A stretch of DNA of 64,000 bases from Pigmentiphaga kullae. Its GTDB lineage: Bacteria > Pseudomonadota > Gammaproteobacteria > Burkholderiales > Burkholderiaceae_B. Both the position numbers and the translations under genes were made by a program. Each line of letters begins with the position of its first letter. The first letter of the stretch is position 1. Positions 8,572 to 17,508 of the stretch are shown piece by piece. The notes below the pieces were generated by a model. The model made no database searches. It was not told the origin of the DNA and worked only from the letters and a program-made list of their open reading frames with translations. Location of the stretch: contig NZ_SGXC01000001.1 in NCBI RefSeq assembly GCF_004216695.1, positions 992,001-1,056,000 on the forward strand, read 5' to 3'.

Positions 8572-9207
8572 ATGCCGTCTTCCCCATCCAGAACCGCACG
8601 CAGCCCGGGCGCCGGAGCGGCCGACGACGCGCAGCCGGGCGATCCGCGCCGGCTGGGCGCACGGCTGGCGGCGCTGCGCAAATTGAACGGGCTCACCCTG
8701 GAGCAGCTCGCGATCCGGGCGGAAACCACCAAGAGCTATCTGTCCAAGCTGGAGCGAGGCCTGTCCTCGCCCACCATCGGCACGCTGCTCCGGCTCGCGC
8801 GCGCGCTGGGCGTCGAGACCGACAGGCTGATCGGCGACCATCACGACGGCGGCGACGTGGTCGTGGTCAAGGCGGCCGACCGGGTGCCGTTCAGCCGATC
8901 GAACGAACGCGACGGCTACACGTACGAAGCCATCGCCGCGTCACGGCAGAACAAGGCCATGGTGCCGTTCATCATGTGTCCTCCGCATGCCGTGGACGAT
9001 ACGCAGGATCTGGTCAGCCATGCGGGCGAAGAGCTGATCTTCCTGATCTCGGGCAAGATGGAGATCGTGTTCGCCGATCGCCGCGTCCTGATGGAAGCGG
9101 GCGACTCGGTCTATTTCAATGCGTCGATTCCGCACCGTTCCCGGTCGATAGGCAAGACGCCCGCGCAGGCGCTGGTGGTCGTCAGCGATCCGTCCCGGCG
9201 GGAATAG
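8572..9207 (+). CDS. XRE family regulator with C-terminal cupin domain
   Basis: A 211-residue two-domain regulator. The N-terminal Cro/C1 HTH (LGARLAALRKLNGLTLEQLA, then TTKSYLSKLERGLSSPTIGT) occupies about residues 25-80. A cupin_2 barrel follows (HAGEELIFLISGKMEIVF, EAGDSVYFNASIPHRSRS). In this family the cupin senses a small ligand. It is divergent from a Bug receptor and is the likely binder of the 8443-8478 palindrome. No clear ribosome binding site precedes ATG 8572; a GTG at 8503 in the same frame is possible. Confidence 0.9.
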   Translation: MPSSPSRTARSPGAGAADDAQPGDPRRLGARLAALRKLNGLTLEQLAIRAETTKSYLSKLERGLSSPTIGTLLRLARALGVETDRLIGDHHDGGDVVVVKAADRVPFSRSNERDGYTYEAIAASRQNKAMVPFIMCPPHAVDDTQDLVSHAGEELIFLISGKMEIVFADRRVLMEAGDSVYFNASIPHRSRSIGKTPAQALVVVSDPSRRE

Positions 9208-9217
9208 GCGCCCGCCG

Positions 9218-10144
9218 CTACAGCTTTTCGATGTGCGCGGCCATGCGCTCGCGCAACGCGCGGTCGGGCAGTTCGCCGCGTGCCGCGCCCAGGTTGTCGA
9301 GGGCGTTGGAGGCGCGGCTGGTGGCCGGCGTGGCGCAGGTGACCGCGGGATGGGCGATGACGAACTTCAGGAAGAACTGCGCCCACGACCGTATGCCGAT
9401 CTCGGCCGCCCATGGCGGCACGTCGTGGCCGCGTACCTTGTCCCACAGCCTCGTGCGGCCGAACGGCGCGTAGGCCAGCACCGCGATGCCGCGGTCGGCC
9501 GCCAGCGGCAGGATGCGTGCTTCCATCGTGCGGTTGTCGATGGCGTAGTCCACGCCGATGAAGTCCAGCGGTTCGTCCCGCATGGCCTGCTCCAGCATGT
9601 CGTACTGCCGGGGGAAGGTCGTGGTGACGCCGGCATAGCGGATGCGTTTCTGGCCGCGCAGTTCCTTGAGCAGGCCGAACTGCGTGGCGACGTCGCCCAT
9701 GTTGTGGACCTGGATCAGGTCGATCACCGGTTTGCCGACCCGCCGGAACGAGGCCTCGACCTGCGCCCGCGCCCGCTCCGGATCGGCCCGTCCGCCCTGG
9801 GCCACGTTCAGCTTGGTGGCCCAGAATAGCTTGCCGGCCATGCCGTTCTCGCGCACGATCTGCCCGGCCACTTCTTCCGAGGCGCCGTAGGCCGGGGCGG
9901 TGTCGAACACCGTGCCGCCCTGTTCGATCATGGCGGCGAAGACTTCGCGCAGCCGCTGTTTCTCGTCACCCGCCGCGGTGGTCGAAAAGGTGGCCGAGCT
10001 GCCCAGCCCGACCACGGGCAGTCGTTCGCCCGAGCGAGGGATGGGCCGGGTGATGACGGGCGAGGAGGTTTCGGCCGCCCAGGACCACGCGGGCGCGGCG
10101 GTGGCGGCCAGTGCGAGTTTCAGCGATGCGCGGCGAGAGATCAT
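9218..10144 (-). CDS. aldo/keto reductase with Tat signal
   Basis: A 308-residue aldo/keto reductase. The N-terminus MISRRASLKLALAATAAPAW carries a textbook twin-arginine motif (SRRASLK), so the folded enzyme is probably exported, which is unusual but not unknown for this fold. Catalytic residues fit the family: Asp/Tyr in FDTAPAYGAS, Lys in FWATKLN and His in IQVHNMGD. The C-terminal half has YAPFGRTRLWD and ends in AHIEKL. The ATG overlaps the stop of the transporter gene before it (ATGA), indicating coupling. Substrate unknown. Confidence 0.88.
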   Translation of the reverse strand: MISRRASLKLALAATAAPAWSWAAETSSPVITRPIPRSGERLPVVGLGSSATFSTTAAGDEKQRLREVFAAMIEQGGTVFDTAPAYGASEEVAGQIVRENGMAGKLFWATKLNVAQGGRADPERARAQVEASFRRVGKPVIDLIQVHNMGDVATQFGLLKELRGQKRIRYAGVTTTFPRQYDMLEQAMRDEPLDFIGVDYAIDNRTMEARILPLAADRGIAVLAYAPFGRTRLWDKVRGHDVPPWAAEIGIRSWAQFFLKFVIAHPAVTCATPATSRASNALDNLGAARGELPDRALRERMAAHIEKL

Positions 10145-11472
10145 GGTTCGGTCCTTTTCTGCAAGACGGGAAAGACGGTGGCAGCCGCCGGCTCCATGCC
10201 GGGAGCGGCCGACGCCATGCGCCGCTGGGTGCGGCCCAGCCACAACGCCAGGCCGACCCAGACGAAGGCCAGCGGTACCGCCACGCCGGCGATCGCGTAC
10301 AGCCCCATCGCCAGCCGGCCCAGCGCGCCTTCGAGCTGCGCGCCGGCCACGTCGCCGAAGCGATAGACGAAGGTGTCGATGAAGGCCTTGGCCTTGTACT
10401 TGTCCTCGCGGTCGAGCACGGTGAACAGCGTTTCGCGGGCGGGCCGCATGATGGCCCGCTGCACCGCGCGGAACGCGGCCTCGAAGGCGATCAGCGCCGC
10501 CAGTGATCCCACCAGGGCCAGGCCGACGAAGCCCAGCGCGGTGGTCAGCGGCAGCAGCGCCAGCGTGACGGCCACGCCCAGCCGCTTCATCAGGTGTCCG
10601 GCCAGCACGAGCTGGATCGCCAGCGTGGCGATCTGGGTCAGCATGTCGATGCGCGCGAACAGCGCGGTGCGGCCGTCCAGTTCGTGCCCCTGCGCGGCCA
10701 CCATCTGCAGCCGCGTGAAGTACAGGAAGGTCGCCATCACCGCCAGGATGACCACGTAGGCCGCGATGCCGGCCAGGTAGCGCGACCGCGCCAGCGCCCT
10801 GATGCCGTCCCAGGCGCCGCCGCCGATGCGCTCCGCATCGTGGGCCGCGCGCGCGGCGGGATCCGCGGCGGATGGCCGGCGCGCGATGCCCCAGCCCAGC
10901 GCCAGCGCCAGCAGCAGGAAGCCCGAGGACACCAGCAGCAGGCCCGCCGTGCCCACGGGCCGCGCCAGCACCGATGCCAGCCATGGTCCGCAGATGGCGC
11001 CCAGCGTGCCGCCTACCGAGATCAGGCCGAAGAAGCGCTTGCCCTGCTCCAGCGTAAAGCGGTCGGCCATGAGCGCCCAGAACACCATGGTCGAGAACAG
11101 GTTGAACACGCTGAACCAGACGTAGAAGACCTGTCCGCTGGCCGTGCCCACGGCCTCGGGCGCCCAGGCGAGCAACAGGTAGAAGCCCGCCAGGCTGGCG
11201 GCGAAGAACAGATAGGTCGCGCCGATGAACTGCATGCGCCGGAACCGGCTGACCAGCATGCCGAACACCGGATTGACCAGCAGCGTGACCACGGCGGTGC
11301 CGACGAACAGCCAGCGCACGGTGTCCAGCCCGCCGCGCATGCCCAGCGCCTCGCGGGCGGGACGCAGCATCATCAGCGCGGTCAGTACGCAGAAGAAGAA
11401 TCCCACGGCCAGCGCAACGGGCAGGATCTCGTCGCGGCGGACGTTGAACAGCTTTGGAAGATCGAGCTTCAT
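10141..11472 (-). CDS. ATP/ADP-carrier-like (TLC/NTT-type) or MFS membrane transporter
   Basis: A 443-residue protein with about 12 hydrophobic segments. It resembles bacterial homologues of the ATP:ADP antiporter family: the N-terminal MMLRPAREALGMRGGL and the following WLFVGTAVVTLLVNPVFGML are typical of that group in free-living proteobacteria. A later block, RAIMRPARETLFTVLDREDK, KAKAFIDTFVYRFGD, is also characteristic. Such free-living homologues have no proven nucleotide exchange role, and automated pipelines often call them MFS. It is transcribed just before, and overlaps, the Tat aldo/keto reductase. Confidence 0.8.
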   Translation of the reverse strand: MKLDLPKLFNVRRDEILPVALAVGFFFCVLTALMMLRPAREALGMRGGLDTVRWLFVGTAVVTLLVNPVFGMLVSRFRRMQFIGATYLFFAASLAGFYLLLAWAPEAVGTASGQVFYVWFSVFNLFSTMVFWALMADRFTLEQGKRFFGLISVGGTLGAICGPWLASVLARPVGTAGLLLVSSGFLLLALALGWGIARRPSAADPAARAAHDAERIGGGAWDGIRALARSRYLAGIAAYVVILAVMATFLYFTRLQMVAAQGHELDGRTALFARIDMLTQIATLAIQLVLAGHLMKRLGVAVTLALLPLTTALGFVGLALVGSLAALIAFEAAFRAVQRAIMRPARETLFTVLDREDKYKAKAFIDTFVYRFGDVAGAQLEGALGRLAMGLYAIAGVAVPLAFVWVGLALWLGRTQRRMASAAPGMEPAAATVFPVLQKRTEP

Positions 11473-11568
11473 GAGCGGTTCCGCTTCGTGGTGGCCGGCC
11501 CCGCGCCGGTCCGGACAAGCATATCGGGTTTTTGCCGATTTCGGCCGCCACCCTCTTGCCGGTGCGGA

Positions 11569-12147
11569 CTAGGCTCGCTGTTCCGTCAGCTGCTCGAACA
11601 GATCGTACAGCCGGGGATCGCTCTTGCGTCCTCGTTCCTCCCGCATGATCCGCATGATGTCCTCGTGCGTGCGCGGCCGCTGGTAGGGCCGCGTCGAGGC
11701 CATCGCGTCATAGCTGTCGGCCAGGCTCACGATGCGCGACAGCAGCGGGATCTGCTCGCCGTGCAGGCCGTCGGGATAGCCCGCGCCGTCGAACCATTCG
11801 TGGTGATGGCGGATGGCCGTGGCGACGGCGCTCGCCTGGTCGCAGGGAACGGCGGCGAAGATGCGCTCGCCGCGTTCGGAATGGGTCATCATCAGGTCGC
11901 GCTCGTCGGCATCCAGGCGCCCCGGCTTGTGCAGGACGGCGTCGGGAATGCCGATCTTGCCGATGTCGTGGAAGCGCGCCGCCGCGGCCAGCAGTTCGAG
12001 TTCGTTCGCCGGCAGGCCGCAGGCGGTGCCCAGCATCCAGGCCAGCTGGCCCACGCGGTCGCAATGCTCGTGGGTTTCCACGCAGCGCTCGCTCAGCGCG
12101 ACGAAGAGGGGATCGAGGGTGGGGTGTTCGGGAATGGCGTCGGACAT
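11569..12147 (-). CDS. HD-GYP domain protein
   Basis: A 192-residue stand-alone HD-GYP domain. Metal and signature motifs are present: HDIGKIGIPDAVLHKPGRL (HD plus GKIGIPD), HHHEWFDGAGYPDGLHGEQIP (HHE with GYP) and SLADSYDAMAS. HD-GYP proteins hydrolyse cyclic-di-GMP to pGpG or GMP. There is no receiver, PAS or membrane segment, so any input must come from a partner. Start ATG 12147 has no strong Shine-Dalgarno. It is divergent from the MFS gene at 12303. Confidence 0.88.
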   Translation of the reverse strand: MSDAIPEHPTLDPLFVALSERCVETHEHCDRVGQLAWMLGTACGLPANELELLAAAARFHDIGKIGIPDAVLHKPGRLDADERDLMMTHSERGERIFAAVPCDQASAVATAIRHHHEWFDGAGYPDGLHGEQIPLLSRIVSLADSYDAMASTRPYQRPRTHEDIMRIMREERGRKSDPRLYDLFEQLTEQRA

Positions 12148-12302
12148 CGATGTAGTGCTGGAGAAAAAACCTGCGAATTCTACTGCCCGGTGCTTGCATG
12201 GTACCCTGGCGCCCGGCGGACGACGGAAGTCCATCGAAGGCCTTCCGGCAGGCCGCCGTCCTCGCGCCTGATGCGCGGGGCCGAGCATGGGTGTCTGACG
12301 AT

Positions 12303-13523
12303 ATGGCTTCCCCTCCACTGGTCGACTCCAGGGCGTCCTGGATCATCGCTACCGCCGCGCTCTGCTGCCTGGGCATGACCTTCGGCGCGCCGCTGATCTC
12401 CACGGTCGGGCTCAAGGCGATCGCCGGTGAAATGGGCGGCGCCCGGTCCGTGCCCGCGCTGGGCGGCTCGCTGGCCTGGCTCGGGTCCGCGGTGGGCGGC
12501 GTGATGATGGGCCGGCTCGCGCATCGCTTCGGCGTGCGCTGGACGGTCATGGCCGGCTCCGTGTCGGTCTGCCTGGGGCTGTTCATCTCCACCCTGGGCG
12601 AGCCCTGGCTGCTGTATATCGGCCATGGCGTGTTCATCGGATTCCTCGGCATGGGCGGCCTGAACGCGCCGCTGTACGTCTACGTCAGCCAGTGGTTCGA
12701 ACGCCGGCGCGGTTCCGCGCTGGCCCTGCTGTCCAGCGGAAGCTACATCGCCGGCGTCGTCTGGCCGCTGGTGTTCGAACACACCATCAGCACCTGGGGC
12801 TGGCGCGCCACCATGATGGGCTACGGCGTGCTCGAGGCAGCCGTCGTGCTGATGCTGGCGTCGCGCTTCCTGCGGCCCGCCGCCGACACCTCGGTCCGCA
12901 CTGCCGAGCACAAGGGCGGCGAGCGGCCCACCGTGTTCGGCCTGCGCCCCAATACGGCCTTCGTCATGTTGGCCGGCGCGGCCTTCCTCTGTTGCATTCC
13001 CATGGCCATGCCGCAAAGCCACCTCGTCGCGCTGTGCTCCGATCGCGGCCTGCCGGCCGCCGTGGGCGCGGCCATGCTTTCGGTCCTGCTGGCCGCGGCC
13101 TTCATCAGCCGGCAGGCCTGGGGCCTGGTCGCCGACCGCATCGGCGGGCTGCGCACGGCGCTGATCAGCTCCGTGATGCAGGCCGCCGCCGTCTCGGGCT
13201 ACCTGCACGTGACCGAACAGTTCGGGCTCTTCACCGTCTCGATCGCCTTCGGGCTGGGCTTCAGCGCCCTGATCCCGGCCTACGTCCTGGCCGTGCGCGA
13301 GGCTTTCCCCGCCAGGGAAGCCTACTGGCGCGTGCCCTCGCTGATGCTGATGAGCGGTTGCGGCATGGCGGTGGGCGGATGGCTGGCGGGGTACCTGTAC
13401 GACCAGTACGCCTCGTACGATCCGGCGTTCCTGACCGGCGTGCTGTCCAATGTGGCGAACCTGGCGCTGTTGGGGACGCTGGTCGTGTTGCAGGTCAGGT
13501 GGATGCGGCGAGCGGTGGCGTAG
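12303..13523 (+). CDS. MFS transporter
   Basis: About 406 residues with 12 predicted membrane helices. The GRLAHRFGVRW loop between helices 2 and 3 and SQWFERRRGSALALLSSGSYIAG in helix 5 match monocarboxylate/oxalate-formate-type MFS carriers (DHA/MCT-like). The second half repeats the pattern in WGLVADRIGGLRTAL. ATG 12303 (M-A-S-P-P-L-V) is chosen because the first helix starts shortly after it; GTG 12291 and an ATG 35 codons upstream are alternatives. It stands alone, divergent from the HD-GYP gene and convergent with the yaiI-like gene. Confidence 0.88.
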   Translation: MASPPLVDSRASWIIATAALCCLGMTFGAPLISTVGLKAIAGEMGGARSVPALGGSLAWLGSAVGGVMMGRLAHRFGVRWTVMAGSVSVCLGLFISTLGEPWLLYIGHGVFIGFLGMGGLNAPLYVYVSQWFERRRGSALALLSSGSYIAGVVWPLVFEHTISTWGWRATMMGYGVLEAAVVLMLASRFLRPAADTSVRTAEHKGGERPTVFGLRPNTAFVMLAGAAFLCCIPMAMPQSHLVALCSDRGLPAAVGAAMLSVLLAAAFISRQAWGLVADRIGGLRTALISSVMQAAAVSGYLHVTEQFGLFTVSIAFGLGFSALIPAYVLAVREAFPAREAYWRVPSLMLMSGCGMAVGGWLAGYLYDQYASYDPAFLTGVLSNVANLALLGTLVVLQVRWMRRAVA

Positions 13524-13552
13524 TCGGCGCGATGCCACCGTCCAGGAAGAGG

Positions 13553-14053
13553 CTACGGTAGATCTGGCATGACGCGAGGCCGGCCTGCCAGGGCGCCTTG
13601 CAGGAACCGGTCCAACGCATTGCCGAACGCCCGCCGATCCGCCTGGCCGAACGCCGCCGGGCCGCCAGTCGCCACGCCGCTCGTCCGCAATTCCTCCAGC
13701 ATGTCCCGCATGGCCAGGCGTTCGCCTATGGTCGCCTCGGTGTAGCGCTCGCCGCGCGGGTTCAGGACCGCCGCGCCCTTCTTCAGCACCTCGGCCGCCA
13801 GCGGAATGTCGCCCGTGATCACGAGATCGCCCGCCACCGCCTGCTCGGCGATATAGGCGTCGGCCACGTCGAAGCCGCGCGGCACCTGCACCGAGTTCAC
13901 CCAGCGCGAGGGTGGCGTGCGCAGCATCTGGTTGGCGACCAGGGTGACCTGGACGGTGCAGCGGTCGGCGGCGCGGAACAGGATGTCCTTGACGACGGCG
14001 GGGCAGGCGTCGGCGTCGACCCAGATGCGCAGGGGAGGCAAGGAAGCGGTCAT
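13553..14053 (-). CDS. YaiI/YqxD (UPF0178, DUF188) family protein
   Basis: A 166-residue member of a widespread family of unknown function related to PIN-like nuclease folds. The N-terminal signature [20 protein letters not shown] is complete. [26 protein letters not shown] and [14 protein letters not shown] follow in order. The conserved acidic residues suggest metal binding, but no activity is established. It lies five bases after mnmE on the same strand and is probably co-transcribed with it. Confidence 0.93.
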   Translation of the reverse strand: MTASLPPLRIWVDADACPAVVKDILFRAADRCTVQVTLVANQMLRTPPSRWVNSVQVPRGFDVADAYIAEQAVAGDLVITGDIPLAAEVLKKGAAVLNPRGERYTEATIGERLAMRDMLEELRTSGVATGGPAAFGQADRRAFGNALDRFLQGALAGRPRVMPDLP

Positions 14054-14058
14054 TTGGC

Positions 14059-15432
14059 CTATTTCCCGATACAGAACCGCGAAAAAATCACCCCCAGCAG
14101 GTCATCGCTGCTGAACTCCCCGGTAATCGAGGTCAACGCCTCGTGCGCCAACCGCAATTCCTCGGCGAACAGGTCCAGCACGCGATCGCTTTGCGCCGCA
14201 TGCCCGGCCGCCAGTTCCAGATGATTCGCCGTCGTCAGCAGCGCATGGATATGGCGCTCGCGCGCCAGATAGGGGGACTCCGCCGAGGGATTCCACCCCG
14301 CGATCGCCAGCAGTTCGCGCTTCAACCCGTCCAGCCCCTGCCCGGTCCTGGCCGACACGGGCAGCCGTTTCGCGCCGGCGGCCTGGGCCTGTCCGACCTG
14401 ACCGGCCTCGACCAGGTCCATTTTGTTCACCACTTCCAGCACCGGGGTGCGGGGCGGCAGCCGCGAGGTGATGGCGGCGTCGAGTTCAGGGCCCGGGCGC
14501 GTGGCGTCGAGCAGGTGCACGATGACGTCGGCCTTGCCGATCTCGGCCCAGGTGCGTTCGATGCCGATGCGCTCGACGGTGTCCTCGGTCTCGCGCAGTC
14601 CGGCGGTATCGACGATGTGCAGGGGCACGCCGTCGATGTCGATCTGCTGCACGACCTTGTCGCGCGTGGTGCCGGCGATGGGGGTGACGATGGCAGCGTC
14701 GAAGCCGGCCAGGGCGTTGAGCAGGCTGGATTTGCCGACGTTGGGCTGGCCGGCCAGCACGACGTGCAGTCCTTCGCGCAGGATGGCGCCCTGGCGCGCC
14801 TGCGACAGCAGCCGGGCCAGGTCGGCCTGGATGGCGGCCAGGGTCTCGCGCGCCTGGTATTTCTCCAGGAACTCGATTTCTTCCTCGGGGAAGTCCAGCG
14901 TGGCCTCGACCAGCATGCGCAGGTGCACGATACGGTCGGCCAGGCCATTGACCTCGGCCGAGAACACGCCCGTCATCGAGGCCGCCGCGCTGCGGGCGGC
15001 GGCTTCCGACGACGCGTCGATCAGGTCGGCCACGGCCTCGGCCTGGGCCAGGTCCATGCGGTCGTTCAGGAAGGCGCGACGGGTGAATTCACCGGGCTCG
15101 GCCAGCCGCATGCCCATCTCCGTGCCCGCCTGCAGGCACCGCGCCAGCAGGCGCCGCAGCACCACCGGCCCGCCGTGGCCTTGCAATTCCAGCACGTGTT
15201 CGCCGGTGTAGGAATGCGGAGCGGGAAAGGACAGCGCGATGCCTTCGTCGACGATCGCGCCGTCGGCGTCGCGGAAAGGCAGGTAGTGCGCATGGCGCGG
15301 CGCCAGCGCGCGGCCCAGCAGCGCCTGCATCAGCCCATCGAGCGGCTGGCGCGCCGACACGCGCACGACACCGATCCCGCCGCGTCCGGCGGCGGTGGCG
15401 ATGGCGGCAATCGGATCCTGGTCGGAAATCAT
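14059..15432 (-). CDS. mnmE: tRNA modification GTPase MnmE (TrmE)
   Basis: A 457-residue GTPase that, with MnmG, installs 5-carboxymethylaminomethyl groups at U34 of certain tRNAs. The N-terminal formyl-THF-binding domain has [19 protein letters not shown] and [15 protein letters not shown]. The G domain has [14 protein letters not shown] (G1, about residue 225), GTTRDKV (G2), DTAGLR (G3) and NKMD (G4). The C-terminus ends in the catalytic FCIGK. ATG 15432 begins M-I-S-D-Q-D-P-I, as expected. A probable terminator and an intergenic repeat separate it from yidC. Confidence 0.97.
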   Translation of the reverse strand: MISDQDPIAAIATAAGRGGIGVVRVSARQPLDGLMQALLGRALAPRHAHYLPFRDADGAIVDEGIALSFPAPHSYTGEHVLELQGHGGPVVLRRLLARCLQAGTEMGMRLAEPGEFTRRAFLNDRMDLAQAEAVADLIDASSEAAARSAAASMTGVFSAEVNGLADRIVHLRMLVEATLDFPEEEIEFLEKYQARETLAAIQADLARLLSQARQGAILREGLHVVLAGQPNVGKSSLLNALAGFDAAIVTPIAGTTRDKVVQQIDIDGVPLHIVDTAGLRETEDTVERIGIERTWAEIGKADVIVHLLDATRPGPELDAAITSRLPPRTPVLEVVNKMDLVEAGQVGQAQAAGAKRLPVSARTGQGLDGLKRELLAIAGWNPSAESPYLARERHIHALLTTANHLELAAGHAAQSDRVLDLFAEELRLAHEALTSITGEFSSDDLLGVIFSRFCIGK

Positions 15433-15488
15433 GGGCGAAGTTCGGAAAAGGCGGCGAAGCGCATCAGGGCAACCCGTCCCCGCACTGT

Positions 15489-15523
15489 AAAACAAAAGGC
15501 CGCTCCGGCTACCCGAAACGGCC
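15489..15523 (-). terminator. Rho-independent terminator after yidC
   Basis: On the minus strand GGCCG, an inner CGG/CCG stem with a four-base loop, and CGGCC fold into a hairpin (15498-15523) followed at once by TTTTGTTTT (15489-15497). It would end transcripts from rpmH-rnpA-yidD-yidC before mnmE, so mnmE probably has its own promoter in 15433-15488. Confidence 0.7.
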
Positions 15524-15539
15524 CTACTGCCAGCCATTC

Positions 15540-15684
15540 GACCCAGGGCACCGCGGATCCGGCTTTGCCGGTCCGCCAGTGCCGCCCCCTTGAGGGGGAG
15601 CGGCCTAAGGCCGCTTGGGGGTGGGCTTCCCCTCCGGTCCGCTGGTGCCGCCCCTTGGGGGGCGCGCGTCAGCGCGTAGGGGGG
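15540..15684 (-). repeat. intergenic hairpin repeat, copy C (long, inverted)
   Basis: Read on the minus strand it starts CCCCCCTACGCGCTGACGCG directly after the yidC stop codon and ends CCTGGGTC, the same ends as copies at 17395 and 21643. The interior differs and holds two related units, each CCCC(T)CAAGGGG-like followed by CGGCAC(C/T)(A/G)GCGGACCGG, plus a GGATCCGCGG end. All segments can form GC hairpins. Family function is unknown. Confidence 0.75.
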
Positions 15685-17343
15685 TTACTGTCTTTTTGTG
15701 ATGAACCACTGCTGCGCGATCGACAGGCAGTTGTTCACCACCCAGTACAGCACCAGGCCCGCGGGGAAGAAGAACATCATGCCGCCGAACACCAGGGGCA
15801 TGATCATCATGACCTTGGCCTGCACGGGATCGGGCGGCGTGGGGTTGAGCTTCATCTGCAGGAACATGGTGGCCATCATCAGGGCCGGCAGGATGAACCA
15901 GGGATCGGGCGAGGCCAGGTCGTGCACCCACAGGATCCAGGGCGCGCTGCGCATTTCCACGCTGGCCAGCAGCACCCAGTACAGCGCGATGAACACCGGC
16001 ACCTGGACGATCATCGGCAGGCAGCCGCCCACGGGGTTGATCTTCTCGGTGCGGTACAGCTCCATCATCGCCATGTTGAGCTTCTGGCGGTCGTCGCCGA
16101 ACTTCTCTTTCAGCGCCTGCATGCGCGGGGCGACCTTCTTCATCCGCGCCATGGACTTGTAGCCGGCGGCCGACAGCGGGAAGAACACCGCCTTGATGAT
16201 CACGGTCAGCGCGACGATGGTCCAGCCCCAGTTGCCCAGCAGCTTGTGCAGCCAGGTCATCAGCAGGAACAACGGCTTGGCGATGATGGTCAGCCAGCCG
16301 TAGTCCACCACCAGGTCCAGGCCCTGGGCCACGGCGGCCATGGCGGACTGGTCCTGCGGGCCGATCCACAGCTTGGCGTCGACGGTATTGCCGGTACCGG
16401 GAGCCAGCGTGCCGACGGGCTCGATGGCGCGGACGGCGTACAGGTTGTTGCCGACCTTGGACATGTCGTAGGTGCGCGCCACGCCTTCGGGCGGCACCCA
16501 GGCCACGGCGAAGTAGTGCTGGATCATGCCCAGCCAGCCGTCGTTGGCCGACTTGTTGAACGATGCCTTGCCCTTCTCGATGTCCGAGAAGGTGACCTTC
16601 TGGAACTTGTGCTCGGCGGTATAGATGGCCGGGCCGGTGAAGGTGCTGTAGAAATGGCTTTCGCCGGGCGGCTTGTTGCCGTCGCGGGTCAGCTGGAAGT
16701 ACAGCGAGGGCGAGACGGGCTCGGCGCCGACGTTGGCCAGGTTGTGGCGCACGTCGATGGCGTACTGGCCCTTGTGCAGCGTGTAGGTCTTGATCAGCTT
16801 GACGCCGCCGCTTTCGGCCTCGAACGAGATCTCCAGCTTGTCGCCGGTTAGTTCGCGCGCCGGGGTGGTGACGTGGAAGGGCGTGCGGTGCGTCGGGAAC
16901 GACGCGCCGTTGGCCGCGCCGACCACGCCGCTTTGCGCGAGGTAGACGCGCTGCGCGGAATCGTCCAGCAGCACGGTGGGATGCTCGCGGTCTTCGATGT
17001 CGGCGTGTTTGAGCAGCTCGGCCTTGACGATCTGCGCGCCCACGGTGTCGAAGGTCAGGCGCAGCACGTCGGTGGTGACGACGATCTTTTCGGCGGGGGC
17101 GGCCTGCTGGGCCTGCGGCGCGCTACCAGGAACGGCGTCGGTGCCGGCCGCGGGCGTGGCCGCTGGCGCCGCGGACGGCACGCCGGCCTGGTCGGGCTGG
17201 GCCTGCGGAGCCTGCGCGGTCGCCGTCTTGGCGGGGGTGGAGCCGAACATCGAGGGATGTCCGTTGTACTTCTGCCAGCCATCCCACAGGAAAAGCAGGG
17301 ATAGCGAGAAGATCATCCAGAGGATGGTGCGTTGCATGTCCAT
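15685..17343 (-). CDS. yidC: membrane protein insertase YidC
   Basis: A 552-residue Oxa1/YidC/Alb3 insertase, the normal length for Gram-negative YidC. The N-terminal anchor helix is LWMIFSLSLLFLWDGW. A proline/alanine-rich linker and the large periplasmic beta domain follow to about residue 340. The conserved membrane core has PLFLLMTWLHKLLGNWGWTI, KSMARMKKVAPRMQALKEKF, GGCLPMIVQVPVFIALYWVL, and ends near VNNCLSIAQQWFITKRQ. It inserts inner-membrane proteins with or without SecYEG. Start at 17343; the ATG two codons later is equally possible. It follows yidD in the rpmH operon. Confidence 0.97.
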   Translation of the reverse strand: MDMQRTILWMIFSLSLLFLWDGWQKYNGHPSMFGSTPAKTATAQAPQAQPDQAGVPSAAPAATPAAGTDAVPGSAPQAQQAAPAEKIVVTTDVLRLTFDTVGAQIVKAELLKHADIEDREHPTVLLDDSAQRVYLAQSGVVGAANGASFPTHRTPFHVTTPARELTGDKLEISFEAESGGVKLIKTYTLHKGQYAIDVRHNLANVGAEPVSPSLYFQLTRDGNKPPGESHFYSTFTGPAIYTAEHKFQKVTFSDIEKGKASFNKSANDGWLGMIQHYFAVAWVPPEGVARTYDMSKVGNNLYAVRAIEPVGTLAPGTGNTVDAKLWIGPQDQSAMAAVAQGLDLVVDYGWLTIIAKPLFLLMTWLHKLLGNWGWTIVALTVIIKAVFFPLSAAGYKSMARMKKVAPRMQALKEKFGDDRQKLNMAMMELYRTEKINPVGGCLPMIVQVPVFIALYWVLLASVEMRSAPWILWVHDLASPDPWFILPALMMATMFLQMKLNPTPPDPVQAKVMMIMPLVFGGMMFFFPAGLVLYWVVNNCLSIAQQWFITKRQ

Positions 17344-17394
17344 GGACGGATAGTTCCAATCGTCGTCGCGGCAAAGTCCGCTAGTGTAGCAAGG

Positions 17395-17475
17395 CCCCCC
17401 CCTACGCGCTTACGCGCGCCCCCCAGGGGGCGATGCGGGTGGACCGGCGGAGCCGGATCCACCGCATCCTGGGTC
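17395..17475 (+). repeat. intergenic hairpin repeat, copy A
   Basis: An 81-base element between yidD and yidC. It begins CCCCCCCTACGCGCTTACGC, contains a CGCCCCC/GGGGGCG hairpin, then GGTGGACCGGC-GGA-GCCGG-AT-CCACC, and ends GCATCCTGGGTC. It is almost identical to copy B at 21643-21720; the one length difference in the first hairpin is matched on both arms (one C and one G fewer in B). Confidence 0.85.
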
Positions 17476-17508
17476 GGGCGCGCGGGATGGCGGGGAGAGT
17501 ATCGGGGG

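Noticed and set aside
14143-16851. 902-codon plus-strand frame across mnmE and yidC
   Set aside because: Runs opposite two universally conserved genes and through a terminator and repeat.
14143-17475. Insertion sequence or transposon at the intergenic repeats
   Set aside because: No transposase frame and no terminal inverted repeats with target duplications; the units are short hairpins.
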